Positions 43,726-53,042 of a DNA stretch of 64,000 bases are shown here, piece by piece; the stretch's first letter is position 1, and every line of letters starts with the position of its first letter. This DNA comes from Clostridium sp. CAG:302 (GTDB lineage Bacteria; Bacillota_I; Bacilli_A; RF39; UBA660): assembly GCA_000431795.1 (NCBI GenBank), contig FR887359.1, positions 1 through 64,000 of the forward strand, in the 5' to 3' direction. The notes below the pieces were generated by a model. The model was not told the origin of the DNA, ran no database searches, and saw nothing but the letters and a program-made list of their open reading frames with translations. The translations under genes were made by a program, and so were the position numbers.

Positions 43726-44364
43726 ATGAAAAAAGTATTAATACTAAGTGCATTGTTAATATTATGCATAGGTTGTACTAGAATAGATAACACTGATGAT
43801 TATAAGGTAATAATAGACGATATAATAGAGGAAAACAATATAAGTACAAATACAGCCTCAATGGGATATAAATATTATTTACCCATTGGAGTAAAAAAAG
43901 TATATGATAAAGATTATAATCAAAAATTCAAATATGAAGATGTAAATATTTATTTATATGTAGATGCTGTAAGTTATTATTATCATAATCCATTAAATTT
44001 TAAAGATGAGACTGGGAAAGAGTTTTACTATAAAATAAGTAATGGTGAAAAAATGGGCTATATATCTATAGAAAAAAACGAAAACGATTATTTTCTTAAA
44101 ATAATATATAATTATGCAAAAATAGAAGCCAATGTTCCAAAAGAAAAATTAAACGAAGTAATAGCAAATAGTATGATTATACTAAATAGCATTGATTATA
44201 ATGATAATTTAATAAAGAAAATTCTTGAAGATGAATACTATTCAAGTACTGCTGAAGAATATAAAATAAGAAAGCCAGAAAATACAACGAGTAAATTCTC
44301 AGAGTATTTAAGTGAATATGTAGTAGATGAGGAAACAGTAATTCCTGATTTACCAGAATATTAA
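43726..44364 (+). CDS. Lipoprotein of unknown function
   Basis: A 212-residue protein. The signal MKKVLILSALLILCIGC ends in a lipobox with Cys17. The mature part is an alpha/beta domain with many Tyr and Asp residues (MGYKYYLPIGVKKVYDKDY, then VNIYLYVDAVSYYYH) and an acidic C-terminus. It is the first gene of a set with the following acidic protein and the small DUF948- and YtxH-like genes. I recognise no family. Confidence 0.75.
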   Translation: MKKVLILSALLILCIGCTRIDNTDDYKVIIDDIIEENNISTNTASMGYKYYLPIGVKKVYDKDYNQKFKYEDVNIYLYVDAVSYYYHNPLNFKDETGKEFYYKISNGEKMGYISIEKNENDYFLKIIYNYAKIEANVPKEKLNEVIANSMIILNSIDYNDNLIKKILEDEYYSSTAEEYKIRKPENTTSKFSEYLSEYVVDEETVIPDLPEY

Positions 44365-44382
44365 CAAAAGGGAGATATGACT

Positions 44383-45447
44383 ATGAAATTTATTGATAAA
44401 CTAAAAGATTTATTCACTGATGAAGAAGAAGTAGTGGAGACAAAAGAAATAGAACTAGAGAAAGAAGAAAAAGAAGAAGAACATAAACTTCCTACTTTTA
44501 TGCGAAATAAAATTGAGCAAGAAGAAAAAAGAGAGGAAATAAGAAAACAGCGTGAAGAGTCACCAAAAGAAGATGTCATAAGTGATAGAGAAATAGTAAA
44601 GACAAGAAGCAGCAACTTCTCATTTCCTATGGATATGGATGATGATCCAATTCCTAGAACATTTGTAAATACAACTTCAAGCAATTATAACACTGCCTAT
44701 AATAACAATAAAAATGTTTTAGATAAAGAAAAGAAAGTATCAGAACTATATGCCAAAAAGGAAGAGCCTAAACCAAAAAAATTCAAACCAACTCCAGTTA
44801 TATCTCCAGTATATGGAGTACTTGATAAAAATTACACTAAAGATGAAGTAAAAGTACAAGATGAAGATTCTTATGAAATAAAAAGACCATCTAGAAAAGT
44901 TGATTTTGAGACAGTAAGAAATAAAGCTTTTGGTAGTTTAACAGATGATATAAGAAACAATTTGTGTGAAAATTGTGAATTATATAAGGAAGTAAAAATA
45001 ACCAAAAATGCTGACAAAAAGTTACTTAGTGATGATGACAATCTTTTATCCGAAATGACAAAAGATGATGTAAAAGATGTAACATTAGAGGAGGCAGAAG
45101 ATAATTATTTTGATTTCGGTGTGGACTATGAAATACCAAAAAAGGAAGAAAAGCCAAGTGTAGTAATTAATGCTAAAGAAGTTGAAGTAAATGATAGTGA
45201 TGTAAAAATAGTAAATCACAATGGCACTGAAAGCACTGCTGAGAAAATAGAAGTAAAAGAAGAACCACCAAAAAGAACGACTAGAGTAACTGTAAAAAAA
45301 GAATTAGAGGATACAAAAGAATTTGAAAAAGTATCACCAGAAGAAAAGACCATAGATGAAGCACTTAATGGTGGTAAAGATATAAGTGCTGATGAAGATA
45401 ATGATATCTTTAATTTAATAGATTCAATGTACGAAGGGGATGAATAA
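44383..45447 (+). CDS. Acidic, largely disordered protein
   Basis: A 354-residue protein. A short amphipathic start (MKFIDKLKDLFTDEEE) is followed by long Glu/Lys-rich disordered stretches. A distinctive block KPTPVISPVYGVLDKNY near 135 and EDNYFDFGVDYEIP near 245 look like short conserved linear motifs. ATG 44383 has AAGGGAG at 8 bases; ATG 44377 is too close to it. The amphipathic N-terminus could bind membrane, and the motifs could bind division or wall proteins, but the function is unknown to me. Confidence 0.65.
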   Translation: MKFIDKLKDLFTDEEEVVETKEIELEKEEKEEEHKLPTFMRNKIEQEEKREEIRKQREESPKEDVISDREIVKTRSSNFSFPMDMDDDPIPRTFVNTTSSNYNTAYNNNKNVLDKEKKVSELYAKKEEPKPKKFKPTPVISPVYGVLDKNYTKDEVKVQDEDSYEIKRPSRKVDFETVRNKAFGSLTDDIRNNLCENCELYKEVKITKNADKKLLSDDDNLLSEMTKDDVKDVTLEEAEDNYFDFGVDYEIPKKEEKPSVVINAKEVEVNDSDVKIVNHNGTESTAEKIEVKEEPPKRTTRVTVKKELEDTKEFEKVSPEEKTIDEALNGGKDISADEDNDIFNLIDSMYEGDE

Positions 45448-45449
45448 TA

Positions 45450-45716
45450 GTGACTGCAAGTGAAGTTTTACCAGTAATTTTGTATATATTAGGTGCTATT
45501 TTACTAGTGGCATTAATAGTATTAACTATAAAGTTAACAATAACAATACATAAAATAGATAAAGTTGTTGATAATATTACTGAGAAAGTTACTGCTTTAG
45601 ATGGATTATTTTCTGTTGTAAATGCAGTAAGTAACAAGTTTACATTCATAACAGATAAAGTAGTTAACATAATTTATTCATTAATAGAAAAAATAACAAA
45701 AAGAAAGGAAGATTGA
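45450..45716 (+). CDS. DUF948-like small membrane protein
   Basis: An 88-residue protein with a GTG start directly after the preceding stop. One membrane helix (6-28, LPVILYILGAILLVALIVLTIKL split by its start) is followed by a coiled-coil-like stretch of DUF948 type (ITIHKIDKVVDNITEKVTAL). It lies three bases before a YtxH-like gene. DUF948 and YtxH genes are commonly paired in Bacillota and linked to envelope or stress. Confidence 0.72.
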   Translation: MTASEVLPVILYILGAILLVALIVLTIKLTITIHKIDKVVDNITEKVTALDGLFSVVNAVSNKFTFITDKVVNIIYSLIEKITKRKED

Positions 45717-45719
45717 AAA

Positions 45720-46121
45720 ATGAGTAAAAAAGGACTTGGAAAATTCGTTTTAGGTGCAGGAATAGGAGCAGGCTTAGCCCTACTATTTGCTCCAAAGAAA
45801 GGGAGCGACCTAAGACGTGATATCAAAAGAAAATTTGATGAATTCATGAAAGATGTAGATAAAATTGAAATAGAAGACATCAAAGAAAGTTTTACTAAAA
45901 AAGTAGATGAAATCAAAAAAGAACTAGAAGATCTAGATAAAGAAAAAGTAGAAAAAATAGCTAAGAAGAAGGCTAAAGAATTACAAAGAAAAGCCGAAGA
46001 TCTAGTGGACTTAGCTAAAGAAAAAGGAACACCAGTCCTTGAGGGCATTGCAGATGACTTAAAACACAAAGTAATTTGTGTATGCACAGAAATAATTAAC
46101 AAATTAGAAAAAGGAGAATAG
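45720..46121 (+). CDS. YtxH-domain protein
   Basis: A 133-residue protein. The N-terminus KFVLGAGIGAGLALLFAPKK, followed by GSDLRRDI, is the YtxH hallmark: a short Gly/Ala membrane helix followed by an APKKG turn. It continues into a long charged helix with heptad features. It is coupled to the DUF948-like gene. YtxH proteins are general-stress or envelope-associated; a precise role is not known. Confidence 0.85.
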   Translation: MSKKGLGKFVLGAGIGAGLALLFAPKKGSDLRRDIKRKFDEFMKDVDKIEIEDIKESFTKKVDEIKKELEDLDKEKVEKIAKKKAKELQRKAEDLVDLAKEKGTPVLEGIADDLKHKVICVCTEIINKLEKGE

Positions 46122-46142
46122 TCAGTAGTGATTATTCTTTTT
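46115..46142 (+). terminator. Terminator after the YtxH gene
   Basis: AGAATAGTCA (46115-46124) pairs with TGATTATTCT (46129-46138), then TTTT. Confidence 0.75.
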
Positions 46143-46159
46143 CTAGAAAGGGAAATAAA

Positions 46160-46909
46160 ATGAAAGTACTAATAACAGGAGCATCTTCCGGAATGGGTTA
46201 CGACATGGCCAAATATCTAAGCACATATAATTTTGACCTATTTCTCGTAGCTAAAGACAAAAAAGAATTAGATAAAAAATTCAAAGATTTAAAGAACAAA
46301 ATAAAAACCTATGGCTTCGACTTATCCAAAGAAGAAGAATGTATAAAACTCTACAAAGAAGTAAGAAATGAAAACATTGACATATTAATAAACAATGCCG
46401 GCTTTGGCGACGCAGGTAATTTTACCGAAACAAACCTAGATAAAGAAATGAATATGATAGATTTAAACATCAAAGCCTACCATATTCTTACCAAACTATT
46501 TCTAAGAGATTTTGTCAAAAGAGATTATGGTCGCATCCTAAATGTTGCTTCCATGGCGGGCTTCATGCCAGGACCATACATGGCTACATACTATGCCACT
46601 AAAAACTATATAGTGAGCCTATCCCTAGCCATTTATGAAGAACTAAAAAAGGATAAATCAAATGTAAAAATATCCATATTCTGTCCCGGTCCAGTAGCAA
46701 CAAACTTTAATAATGTTGCTAATGTAAAATTTAACATATCATCACTTACTAGTGAATTTGCCAGTAGATATGCTATAGATAATATGTTTAAAAACAAACT
46801 AATAATAATACCACCCAATATGAAATTAAACTACTTACTTGCCAAAATAATGCCTAAAAAGTTCGTATTAGCGGTAAATAGCCTGATAGAAGAAAGAGAT
46901 TCCCAATAA
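46160..46909 (+). CDS. Short-chain dehydrogenase/reductase
   Basis: A 249-residue classical SDR. The cofactor motif is TGASSGMG (6-13), with NNAGFG, the catalytic Ser in NVASMAG and YYATKNY as the YxxxK pair. The C-terminal PGPVATNF loop is conserved. NADP preference and substrate cannot be decided. It has its own GGGAAA-type binding site after a terminator and is separated from whiA by about 50 bases. Confidence 0.9.
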   Translation: MKVLITGASSGMGYDMAKYLSTYNFDLFLVAKDKKELDKKFKDLKNKIKTYGFDLSKEEECIKLYKEVRNENIDILINNAGFGDAGNFTETNLDKEMNMIDLNIKAYHILTKLFLRDFVKRDYGRILNVASMAGFMPGPYMATYYATKNYIVSLSLAIYEELKKDKSNVKISIFCPGPVATNFNNVANVKFNISSLTSEFASRYAIDNMFKNKLIIIPPNMKLNYLLAKIMPKKFVLAVNSLIEERDSQ

Positions 46910-46963
46910 TTTCTTTCTTTTTTTTCCAAAATATTATATAATTAAGAAGAAAGAAGGGATACT

Positions 46964-47899
46964 ATGAGTTTTACCAGCACAGTAAAAGAAGAAGTAACTA
47001 GATTAGACACCACCAGACTAGAGGACATATCCGAGTTATCTGCCATATTTAGAATAAGTGCTAATATAAATAACAACATCATTTTATCACTAGAAAACAA
47101 CGCCGTTGCCAGAAGGTGTTTCAAACTAATAAAAAACATCTACAATATAACTCCAAGTATTACAGTTAGAAACAAAAAACTAGGTAAAGGCTTCACTTAC
47201 ATATTAACAATAAACAATGATCCCAAAGAGTTACTCGAAGACTTATCAATTCTAGATGGCAACAAATACTTATCAGTGCCAAAAGAATATATAGTATCCG
47301 ATGAAGATAGTTTAAGAGCCTACTTACGCGGAGTATTTCTAGTATCCGGTTCAGTAAACGACCCCAAAACATCAAGGTATCACTTAGAATTTGTTTTGGA
47401 TACCAAAGAATACTCTGAGTTCATAAATAAATTACTAAACAGCTATAACCTTAATAGTAGAATAATAAAAAGAGAAAGAAACTACACTGTCTATATCAAA
47501 GAAGCCGAAAAAATAAGTGATTTCTTAAGAGTAATAAAAGCCTTTTCTGCTGTTATGTATTTCGAAGACATAAGAATATATCGTGATCATAAAAACATGA
47601 CCAATCGTCTTAATAATTGCGAGCAGGCTAATATAGATAAAATATTTTTAACAGCCTCAAAACAAGTAAAAGATATTGAAAAATTATATGAACTAGATAT
47701 GGTAGATACTCTAGATGATAAGCTAAAAGAAGTAATAGAGTATCGTATGAAGTATAAAGAAAGTTCATTAAGTGAACTAGCAAACATTATATCTTCAGAA
47801 ACTGGAGTAGAAATAACCAAGTCGGGACTAAATCATCGTTTTAGAAAGATTAAAGAAATACTAGAAAATTATCTCAAAGAAAAAGAGAAGAGTAAGTAA
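46964..47899 (+). CDS. whiA: WhiA-family DNA-binding protein
   Basis: A 311-residue protein with the N-terminal WhiA/LAGLIDADG-like halves (FTSTVKEEVTRL start; YLRGVFLVSGSVNDPKTSRYHLEF) and a C-terminal helix-turn-helix (LSELANIISSETGVEITKSG followed by LNHRFRKIKEI). WhiA affects cell division and chromosome segregation in Bacillota. In many genomes it follows rapZ and yvcK; neither is here, so the usual neighbourhood is lost. Confidence 0.95.
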   Translation: MSFTSTVKEEVTRLDTTRLEDISELSAIFRISANINNNIILSLENNAVARRCFKLIKNIYNITPSITVRNKKLGKGFTYILTINNDPKELLEDLSILDGNKYLSVPKEYIVSDEDSLRAYLRGVFLVSGSVNDPKTSRYHLEFVLDTKEYSEFINKLLNSYNLNSRIIKRERNYTVYIKEAEKISDFLRVIKAFSAVMYFEDIRIYRDHKNMTNRLNNCEQANIDKIFLTASKQVKDIEKLYELDMVDTLDDKLKEVIEYRMKYKESSLSELANIISSETGVEITKSGLNHRFRKIKEILENYLKEKEKSK

Positions 47900-47913
47900 T
47901 ATTATTATATATT

Positions 47914-47967
47914 CCCCCTTAAGCCTGTAGTCTTAAGAGGCATAAGAAAGCCTAAGGTCTTTCTTAT
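47914..47967 (+). repeat. Paired-hairpin dispersed repeat, copy 5
   Basis: Hairpin 47914-47939: CCCCTTAAG/CTTAAGAGG (one mismatch) around CCTGTAGT. It abuts hairpin 47940-47967: CATAAGAAAG/CTTTCTTATG around CCTAAGGT. Confidence 0.85.
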
Positions 47968-47997
47968 GAAAAAAATGAAAAAAATGTCAAAAAATAG

Positions 47998-48026
47998 TTG
48001 ACAAGTATAAAGGAATATTATATACT
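47998..48026 (+). promoter_or_regulatory. Promoter of the structured leader
   Basis: TTGACA (47998-48003), 17-base spacer, TATACT (48021-48026). Confidence 0.8.
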
Positions 48027-48032
48027 TATATC

Positions 48033-48320
48033 ATCTAATAGATAAGCACACAAACATATTAATTGTAGAAACATATAAAACGAAGTTTGTTTTATATATC
48101 TACCTAAATAGAAGTTTTATTTAGAATATTAATATGAGTGCAGATTAATGGGTGTTAAAGTAGAGACTTTAATTTCTTATCTTACTATTAGATATACATA
48201 TATGTATGAGAGAAGTAACTCATTAGATAAGAGGTTGGTTGTATTAACTGACATTAATATGATTTAACTATTCGTAAACTTGGGAATGTACTATTTGTCA
48301 GATAGTATGTTCTTTTCTTT
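48033..48320 (+). ncRNA. Candidate structured leader or small RNA, unidentified
   Basis: This begins at a near-consensus promoter and ends in a terminator (GAATGTACTAT at ~48286 with ATAGTATGTTC, then TTCTTTT), 40 bases before the U32 gene. Inside are a long-range pair AACATATTAAT/ATTAATATG closing about 200 nt, a strong hairpin GTAGA..TATAAAAC/GTTTTATA..TCTAC, CTAAATA/TATTTAG, TTAAAGT/ACTTTAA, and alternative pairings of CTAATAGATAAG with two later segments. No T-box, TPP, FMN, lysine or SAM signature is seen. It is either a riboswitch-like attenuator or an independent RNA. Confidence 0.5.
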
Positions 48321-48362
48321 TATCATAAATTATGCTATACTATTTGCGAAAGAAGTGATACC

Positions 48363-50533
48363 ATGAAAGAACTATTAAGTCCCGCGGGAAATATGGAATG
48401 CCTAAAAGCAGCAATTCATAATGGCGCAGATGCCATCTATCTAGGAGGTAAATCCTTTGGAGCACGTGCCTTCGCTGGTAATTTTACTAATGAAGAATTG
48501 AAAGAAGCCGTTAATTATGCTCACTTATATGGCGTAAAAATATATGTAGCGGCCAATACCATTATCTACAATAATGAAATAAAAGACTTCTTAGAATATA
48601 TAAATATCTATATCAAATAGGTGTGGATGCTTTAATAATGCAAGATATAGGTATGATATCATTAGTAAGAAAAATATTTCTTGATATAGAAGTTCATGCT
48701 TCAACACAGTGTCATAATCACAATAGCGAAGGTATCAAATTATTAAAATCACTTGGAGTAACAAGAGTAGTACTTGATAGAGAAATGTCATTAAAAGAAA
48801 TAGAGAACATTAATATAGATATTGAAAAAGAAGTCTTTATACATGGAGCTCTATGTAATTCATATTCTGGTTGCTGTCTATTTAGTTTTATGAATGGTGG
48901 AAGAAGTGGTAACAGAGGAGAATGTACACAAGTTTGTAGACTACCATTTAAATTAATAAAAAATGGTAAATACATAGATACTCCAAATAAATATTTACTT
49001 AGTACCAAAGAATTAAATACCATTAATAATTTTGATAAATTACTAGACTCAGATATTGTAAGTTTCAAAATAGAAGGAAGAATGAAGTCACCAAGTTATG
49101 TTGGTTATGTAACAAGACTATATCGAAAACTAATAGATAATCATACTAACAAAGTAACTAGCGAAGAAGAAAATAATCTAAAAATACTATTTAACAGGGA
49201 CTTCACCAGTGGTTATTTATTTAATGATAAAGTAATGAACACAAGTACTTCCAATCATCAAGGATTAGAAATAGGAAGAGTACTCGAAGTAACCCCTAAA
49301 AAAATAAAAATTAAATTAACAAATAATCTATATCAAGAAGATGGCATCAGATTCAAAAACAGTAACCTAGGTATGATAGCTAACTTCATATATAACGAAA
49401 AAGATTTACTCATAAATACTGCTAATAAAGGAGATATAATCTATCTAGATAATAAAATAAATTTAAAAGAAAAAGATATACTTATTAAAACTTCCAGTGG
49501 GCATCTAGATGAAGAAATCCTATCTACTAGTGAAAAGAAAATAATTATAACTATTGATGTATTGCAAATAAATGATTATTTAGAAATAACATTCAAAGAT
49601 AATAATGGTAATAAAGTTAGTGATAGAGTAAAAACAGAAGTACCACAAAAAAGACCTACAACTAATGAAGAAATAAAAGAAAAACTAACTAAATTAGGAA
49701 ATACTCCATTTATATGTAGTAAAATAAATATAAATATAAATAAAGATATCTTTGTTAATATGAAAGATTTAAATAACATAAGAAGATTACTTATAAATAA
49801 CCTAACAGAAGCAAGAACCAGTATTAAGAGAGACCTTATCGTTAATGAATATCCATTAGATTATAATGAAGAAACAAACTACTATACTGAAATATCTGTT
49901 CTTGCCCGAAATAAAGACCAAGTAGAAGCCTCTCTTGCCATGAATGTTGATAGAATATATCTGGATAGTGATTTATATGAAGAATATAAAGGTAACAGCA
50001 AAGTATATTTAAGACTAGAAAGAGTAAATAGTACCTATCCTTGTACCACCAGTAACATACTTGCCACTGAATTGGGAGCTATAAATAAGTATAAAAATAG
50101 TAATCTAATTAGTGACTACTACCTAAATGTAGTAAATAACTATAGTATCAAGTTCCTTCTTGATAATGGTGTTAAAAGAGTAACATTATCCCCAGAAATA
50201 AATTATAACTATCTAGATGATTACATCAAAGATAAAGTAGAAATTATTATCTATGGTACCATTGAAAATATGCTTACCAAGTCCTGCCCAATCAAAGAAC
50301 TAAAGATGTGTCCGTGTAAGAAAGAAGATATTTATTTTCTAGAGGACATAAATAAAAATAGATATAGAATTCTTCATAACAATTGTCTAACTCATATTAT
50401 GCACTATAAAAAAATAAATTATATAGACAATATAGAATATTACAAAAATATTGGTATTAGATCATTTAGACTAGAATTACTTGATGAAACTTATGATGAA
50501 GTAATTAAATTAATTAATGAAATAAAGAAATAA
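48363..50533 (+). pseudogene. U32 family peptidase, interrupted by a one-base frameshift
   Basis: The first part (48363-48620) reads MKELLSPAGNMECLKAAIHN and on through YLGGKSFGARAFAGN to LEYINIYIK and a stop. The second frame, open through 50533, reads YLYQIGVDALIMQDIGM, then VHASTQCHNHN, HGALCNSYSGCC and GNRGECTQVCR, the U32 signatures. Adding one A in the A-run near 48602 restores a ~723-residue protein. U32 proteins include RlhA, needed for hydroxylation of 23S rRNA, and collagenase-like peptidases. It may be a real pseudogene, an assembly or sequencing error, or a programmed shift. No other damage is visible, which argues for a recent or artefactual change. Confidence 0.85.
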
Positions 50534-50547
50534 TTATTAATATATAA

Positions 50548-50601
50548 CCTATGAAGCCTAAGGTCTTCATAGGAACCATAGAGCTTATAATCTCTATGGT
50601 T
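50548..50601 (+). repeat. Paired-hairpin dispersed repeat, copy 6
   Basis: Hairpin 50548-50573: CCTATGAAG/CTTCATAGG around CCTAAGGT. It abuts hairpin 50574-50601: AACCATAGAG/CTCTATGGTT around CTTATAAT. Confidence 0.85.
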
Positions 50602-50639
50602 AAAATATTGTTTTATATAGTAAACTACCAAAAAATATT

Positions 50640-50693
50640 CTTTAGGGAGTCTATAGCCTCCCTAAAGCCTCTTAAAACTATAGATTTAAAAGG
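50640..50693 (-). repeat. Paired-hairpin dispersed repeat, copy 7 (inverted, degenerate)
   Basis: A 28-nt hairpin CTTTAGGGAG/CTCCCTAAAG (50640-50667) abuts a 26-nt hairpin CCTCTTAAA/TTTAAAAGG (50668-50693). The 28-then-26 order on + equals a minus-strand copy. The core is altered to GTCTATAGCC. Confidence 0.55.
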
Positions 50694-50713
50694 AAAAAAT
50701 AACACAATACCAG

Positions 50714-50742
50714 TTGACAAATCAAATATTTAGTCATATAAT
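50714..50742 (+). promoter_or_regulatory. Promoter of the thrS T-box operon
   Basis: Consensus TTGACA (50714-50719), 17-base spacer, TATAAT (50737-50742). Confidence 0.85.
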
Positions 50743-50748
50743 TAATAC

Positions 50749-50955
50749 ATATTCAATGCAATGATGAGGACACGATTATATATACTTTATTCATAGAGAG
50801 TTAGTGGCTGGTGTAAGCTAATAATAAAAATATATAATTACTACCTCAGAGTGGAATGCAAACATTTCCGGTTAACAACCGTTATCAAAATTAAGACCAA
50901 AGAAGGATGGTACCGAGATCGTATTCTCTCCTTCAGAAGGTCTTTTTTTCATTAA
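50749..50955 (+). promoter_or_regulatory. T-box riboswitch, threonine type
   Basis: The leader has Stem I features (GATGAGGACACG near 50761, AGAGAGTTAGTGG near 50796), a candidate specifier ACC (50843-50845; ACT directly before it is also a Thr codon), and the T-box GAAGGATGGTACCGAG near 50902. The terminator pairs AGACC (50894) with GGTCT, followed by TTTTTTT near 50945. Uncharged tRNA-Thr would stabilise the antiterminator and turn on the two following genes. Confidence 0.92.
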
Positions 50956-50970
50956 AGGGAGGTTTAAAAA

Positions 50971-51219
50971 ATGAAAAACACTTACATACCTATAGAGGTT
51001 AATAAACAAAATAAAGTAAAAACATGGTATTTAGATGTAACAAATCTAGGACTTGAAGAACTAATATCATTAAAAAATGAATTAAATGGAGTATCAGTAA
51101 GCTGTCTAGATGCCATTATTTACGATAGAACATGTTCATCAGCCTTTATGCATCAAATACGCAAAGAAAGAAAACAAACAGGTAAAAGAAAAATTCAAAA
51201 GAAAATAAGAAGAAGATAA
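50971..51219 (+). CDS. Small basic-tailed protein of unknown function in the thrS operon
   Basis: An 82-residue protein directly after the T-box with a strong GGGAGG site, 13 bases before thrS. The N-terminal part ([20 protein letters not shown]) looks like a strand-helix unit. The last 20 residues are very basic ([18 protein letters not shown]), suggesting RNA or ribosome binding. Expression would rise under threonine starvation. I recognise no family. Confidence 0.7.
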   Translation: MKNTYIPIEVNKQNKVKTWYLDVTNLGLEELISLKNELNGVSVSCLDAIIYDRTCSSAFMHQIRKERKQTGKRKIQKKIRRR

Positions 51220-51232
51220 GGAGATAGATAAT

Positions 51233-52987
51233 ATGATAAATATTAAAGAAAATGAAGATTTAAGTAGATTAAATCACTCTTGTGCTCACTTACTTGCACA
51301 AGCTGTAAAACACTTATATCCAAATGCTAAATTTTGGGTAGGACCAGTAATTGAAGATGGATTTTATTATGACATTGATTTGGGTGATGAAGTAATAAAA
51401 GAAGAGGACTTACCAAAGATTGAAAAGGAAATGAAAAAAATAGCTAAAGATGGTAAGAGAATAGTAAGACATGAACTAACTAAAAAAGAAGCTTTAGAAA
51501 TGTTCCATGATGATCCATATAAAATAGATTTAATTAGCAGAATGGATGAAAAAGAACAAGTAATATCTTGTTACACTCAAGGAGACTTCACTGATCTTTG
51601 CCGTGGACCTCATGTTGATACAGTAAAAGAATTAAAATACTTCAAACTAATTAAAGTATCCGGAGCCTATTGGAAGGCTGATTCAAATAACAAAATGCTT
51701 CAGAGAATATATGGCGTATGCTTTAGAAATGAAGAAGATTTAAATGACTACATTAAGGAACTTGAAGACCGTAAAGCAAGAGACCATAGAAAGATAGGCA
51801 AAGACTTAGATATCTTTATGAATCATGATCTAGTAGGTAAGGGAATGCCTTTATGGTTACCAAATGGTTCAATAGTAAGAAAAGAACTAGAAAACTATAT
51901 CTATCATAAAGAACAGAAATTAGGTTATTCTCACGTATATACACCTTGTGTTGGAACAGTAGACTTATATAAAACTTCAGGCCATTGGGATCATTATAAG
52001 GAAAATATGTTCCCATCAATGAAAGTAGATGATGAAGAGTTTGTACTAAGACCAATGAATTGTCCACATCATATGTTAATCTATGGAAATACTATCCATT
52101 CATATCGTGAATTACCAATCAAAATAGGAGAATTTGCTACAGACTTTAGATATGAAGCTTCAGGAGCAGTAAAAGGTTTAGAAAGAGTAAGGTGTATGTG
52201 TCAAAATGATGCCCATCTATTCGTAAGACCAGATCAAATAAAACAAGAGTTCAAAGAAGTAGTAAGTCTAATACTAGATGTCTACAAGGACTTTGGTTTA
52301 AAAAATTATACTTTCAGATTATCCCTTAGAGATCCTGAAGATAAACATAAATACTTTGATGATGATGAGATGTGGAATAATGCTGAAAATGAATTAAGAG
52401 AAGTTCTTAATGAGATAGGAGTACCATATCACGAAGCCATTGGAGAGGCAGCTTTCTACGGGCCTAAATTAGATGTTGAAGTAAAACCAGCAGTAGGACC
52501 TGAAGTAACTCTATCAACTTGTCAATTAGATTTCTTATTACCAAGAAGATTTAACTTATCATACATAGATAATAATGGTGAAAAGAAAGTACCAGTAGTT
52601 CTACATAGAGCTATATTTGGAACATTTGATAGATTCACTGCCTTCATTCTTGAAGAAACAAAAGGAGCTCTTCCATTATGGTTATCACCAGTACAAATAA
52701 ATATTATCCCAGTAAATAACGAATATCACCTAGAATACGCTACTAACTTATTAAATAAACTAAGAGATAAAGAGTTCCGTGTGGAACTAGATTCTCGTGA
52801 TGAAAAGATGGGTTATAAAATAAGAGAAGCTCAAACTAAGAAGATACCATACACTCTAGTACTAGGTAATAATGAAAGAGATAATAATACTATAACATAT
52901 CGTAAATATGGTGAAGAGTCTACTACTACAATGAGTACTGAAGAATTTATTACTATGATTGAAGAGCAAATAAAAGAATATAAATAA
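51233..52987 (+). CDS. thrS: Threonyl-tRNA synthetase lacking the TGS domain
   Basis: Charges tRNA-Thr. The 584-residue protein starts almost directly with the N2 editing domain ([18 protein letters not shown], then [10 protein letters not shown]), followed by the class II core with [31 protein letters not shown], the DPEDKHKY zinc-site region and [12 protein letters not shown]. The C-terminal anticodon-binding domain ([19 protein letters not shown]) is complete. The usual ~60-residue N-terminal TGS domain is missing: no alternative upstream start exists, because the 82-residue gene and a stop precede it. It is controlled by the Thr T-box. Confidence 0.97.
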   Translation: MINIKENEDLSRLNHSCAHLLAQAVKHLYPNAKFWVGPVIEDGFYYDIDLGDEVIKEEDLPKIEKEMKKIAKDGKRIVRHELTKKEALEMFHDDPYKIDLISRMDEKEQVISCYTQGDFTDLCRGPHVDTVKELKYFKLIKVSGAYWKADSNNKMLQRIYGVCFRNEEDLNDYIKELEDRKARDHRKIGKDLDIFMNHDLVGKGMPLWLPNGSIVRKELENYIYHKEQKLGYSHVYTPCVGTVDLYKTSGHWDHYKENMFPSMKVDDEEFVLRPMNCPHHMLIYGNTIHSYRELPIKIGEFATDFRYEASGAVKGLERVRCMCQNDAHLFVRPDQIKQEFKEVVSLILDVYKDFGLKNYTFRLSLRDPEDKHKYFDDDEMWNNAENELREVLNEIGVPYHEAIGEAAFYGPKLDVEVKPAVGPEVTLSTCQLDFLLPRRFNLSYIDNNGEKKVPVVLHRAIFGTFDRFTAFILEETKGALPLWLSPVQINIIPVNNEYHLEYATNLLNKLRDKEFRVELDSRDEKMGYKIREAQTKKIPYTLVLGNNERDNNTITYRKYGEESTTTMSTEEFITMIEEQIKEYK

Positions 52988-52993
52988 CATAAA

Positions 52994-53024
52994 AATGTAA
53001 AGTATATAACTACTTTACATTTTC
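52994..53024 (+). terminator. thrS terminator
   Basis: AATGTAAAGTA (52994-53004) pairs with TACTTTACATT (53011-53021), then T. Confidence 0.8.
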
Positions 53025-53042
53025 TATATAAAAGGAGAACTT

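Noticed and set aside
47998..48320. T-box or 6S RNA identity for the leader before the U32 gene
   Set aside because: There is no T-box GGTACCG-type sequence, and the predicted fold is branched, not the single rod with a central bubble expected for 6S RNA.
50551..50733. 60-codon open frame after the U32 gene
   Set aside because: It lies across two copies of the paired-hairpin repeat, has no ribosome binding site and its protein is only the hairpin sequence translated.
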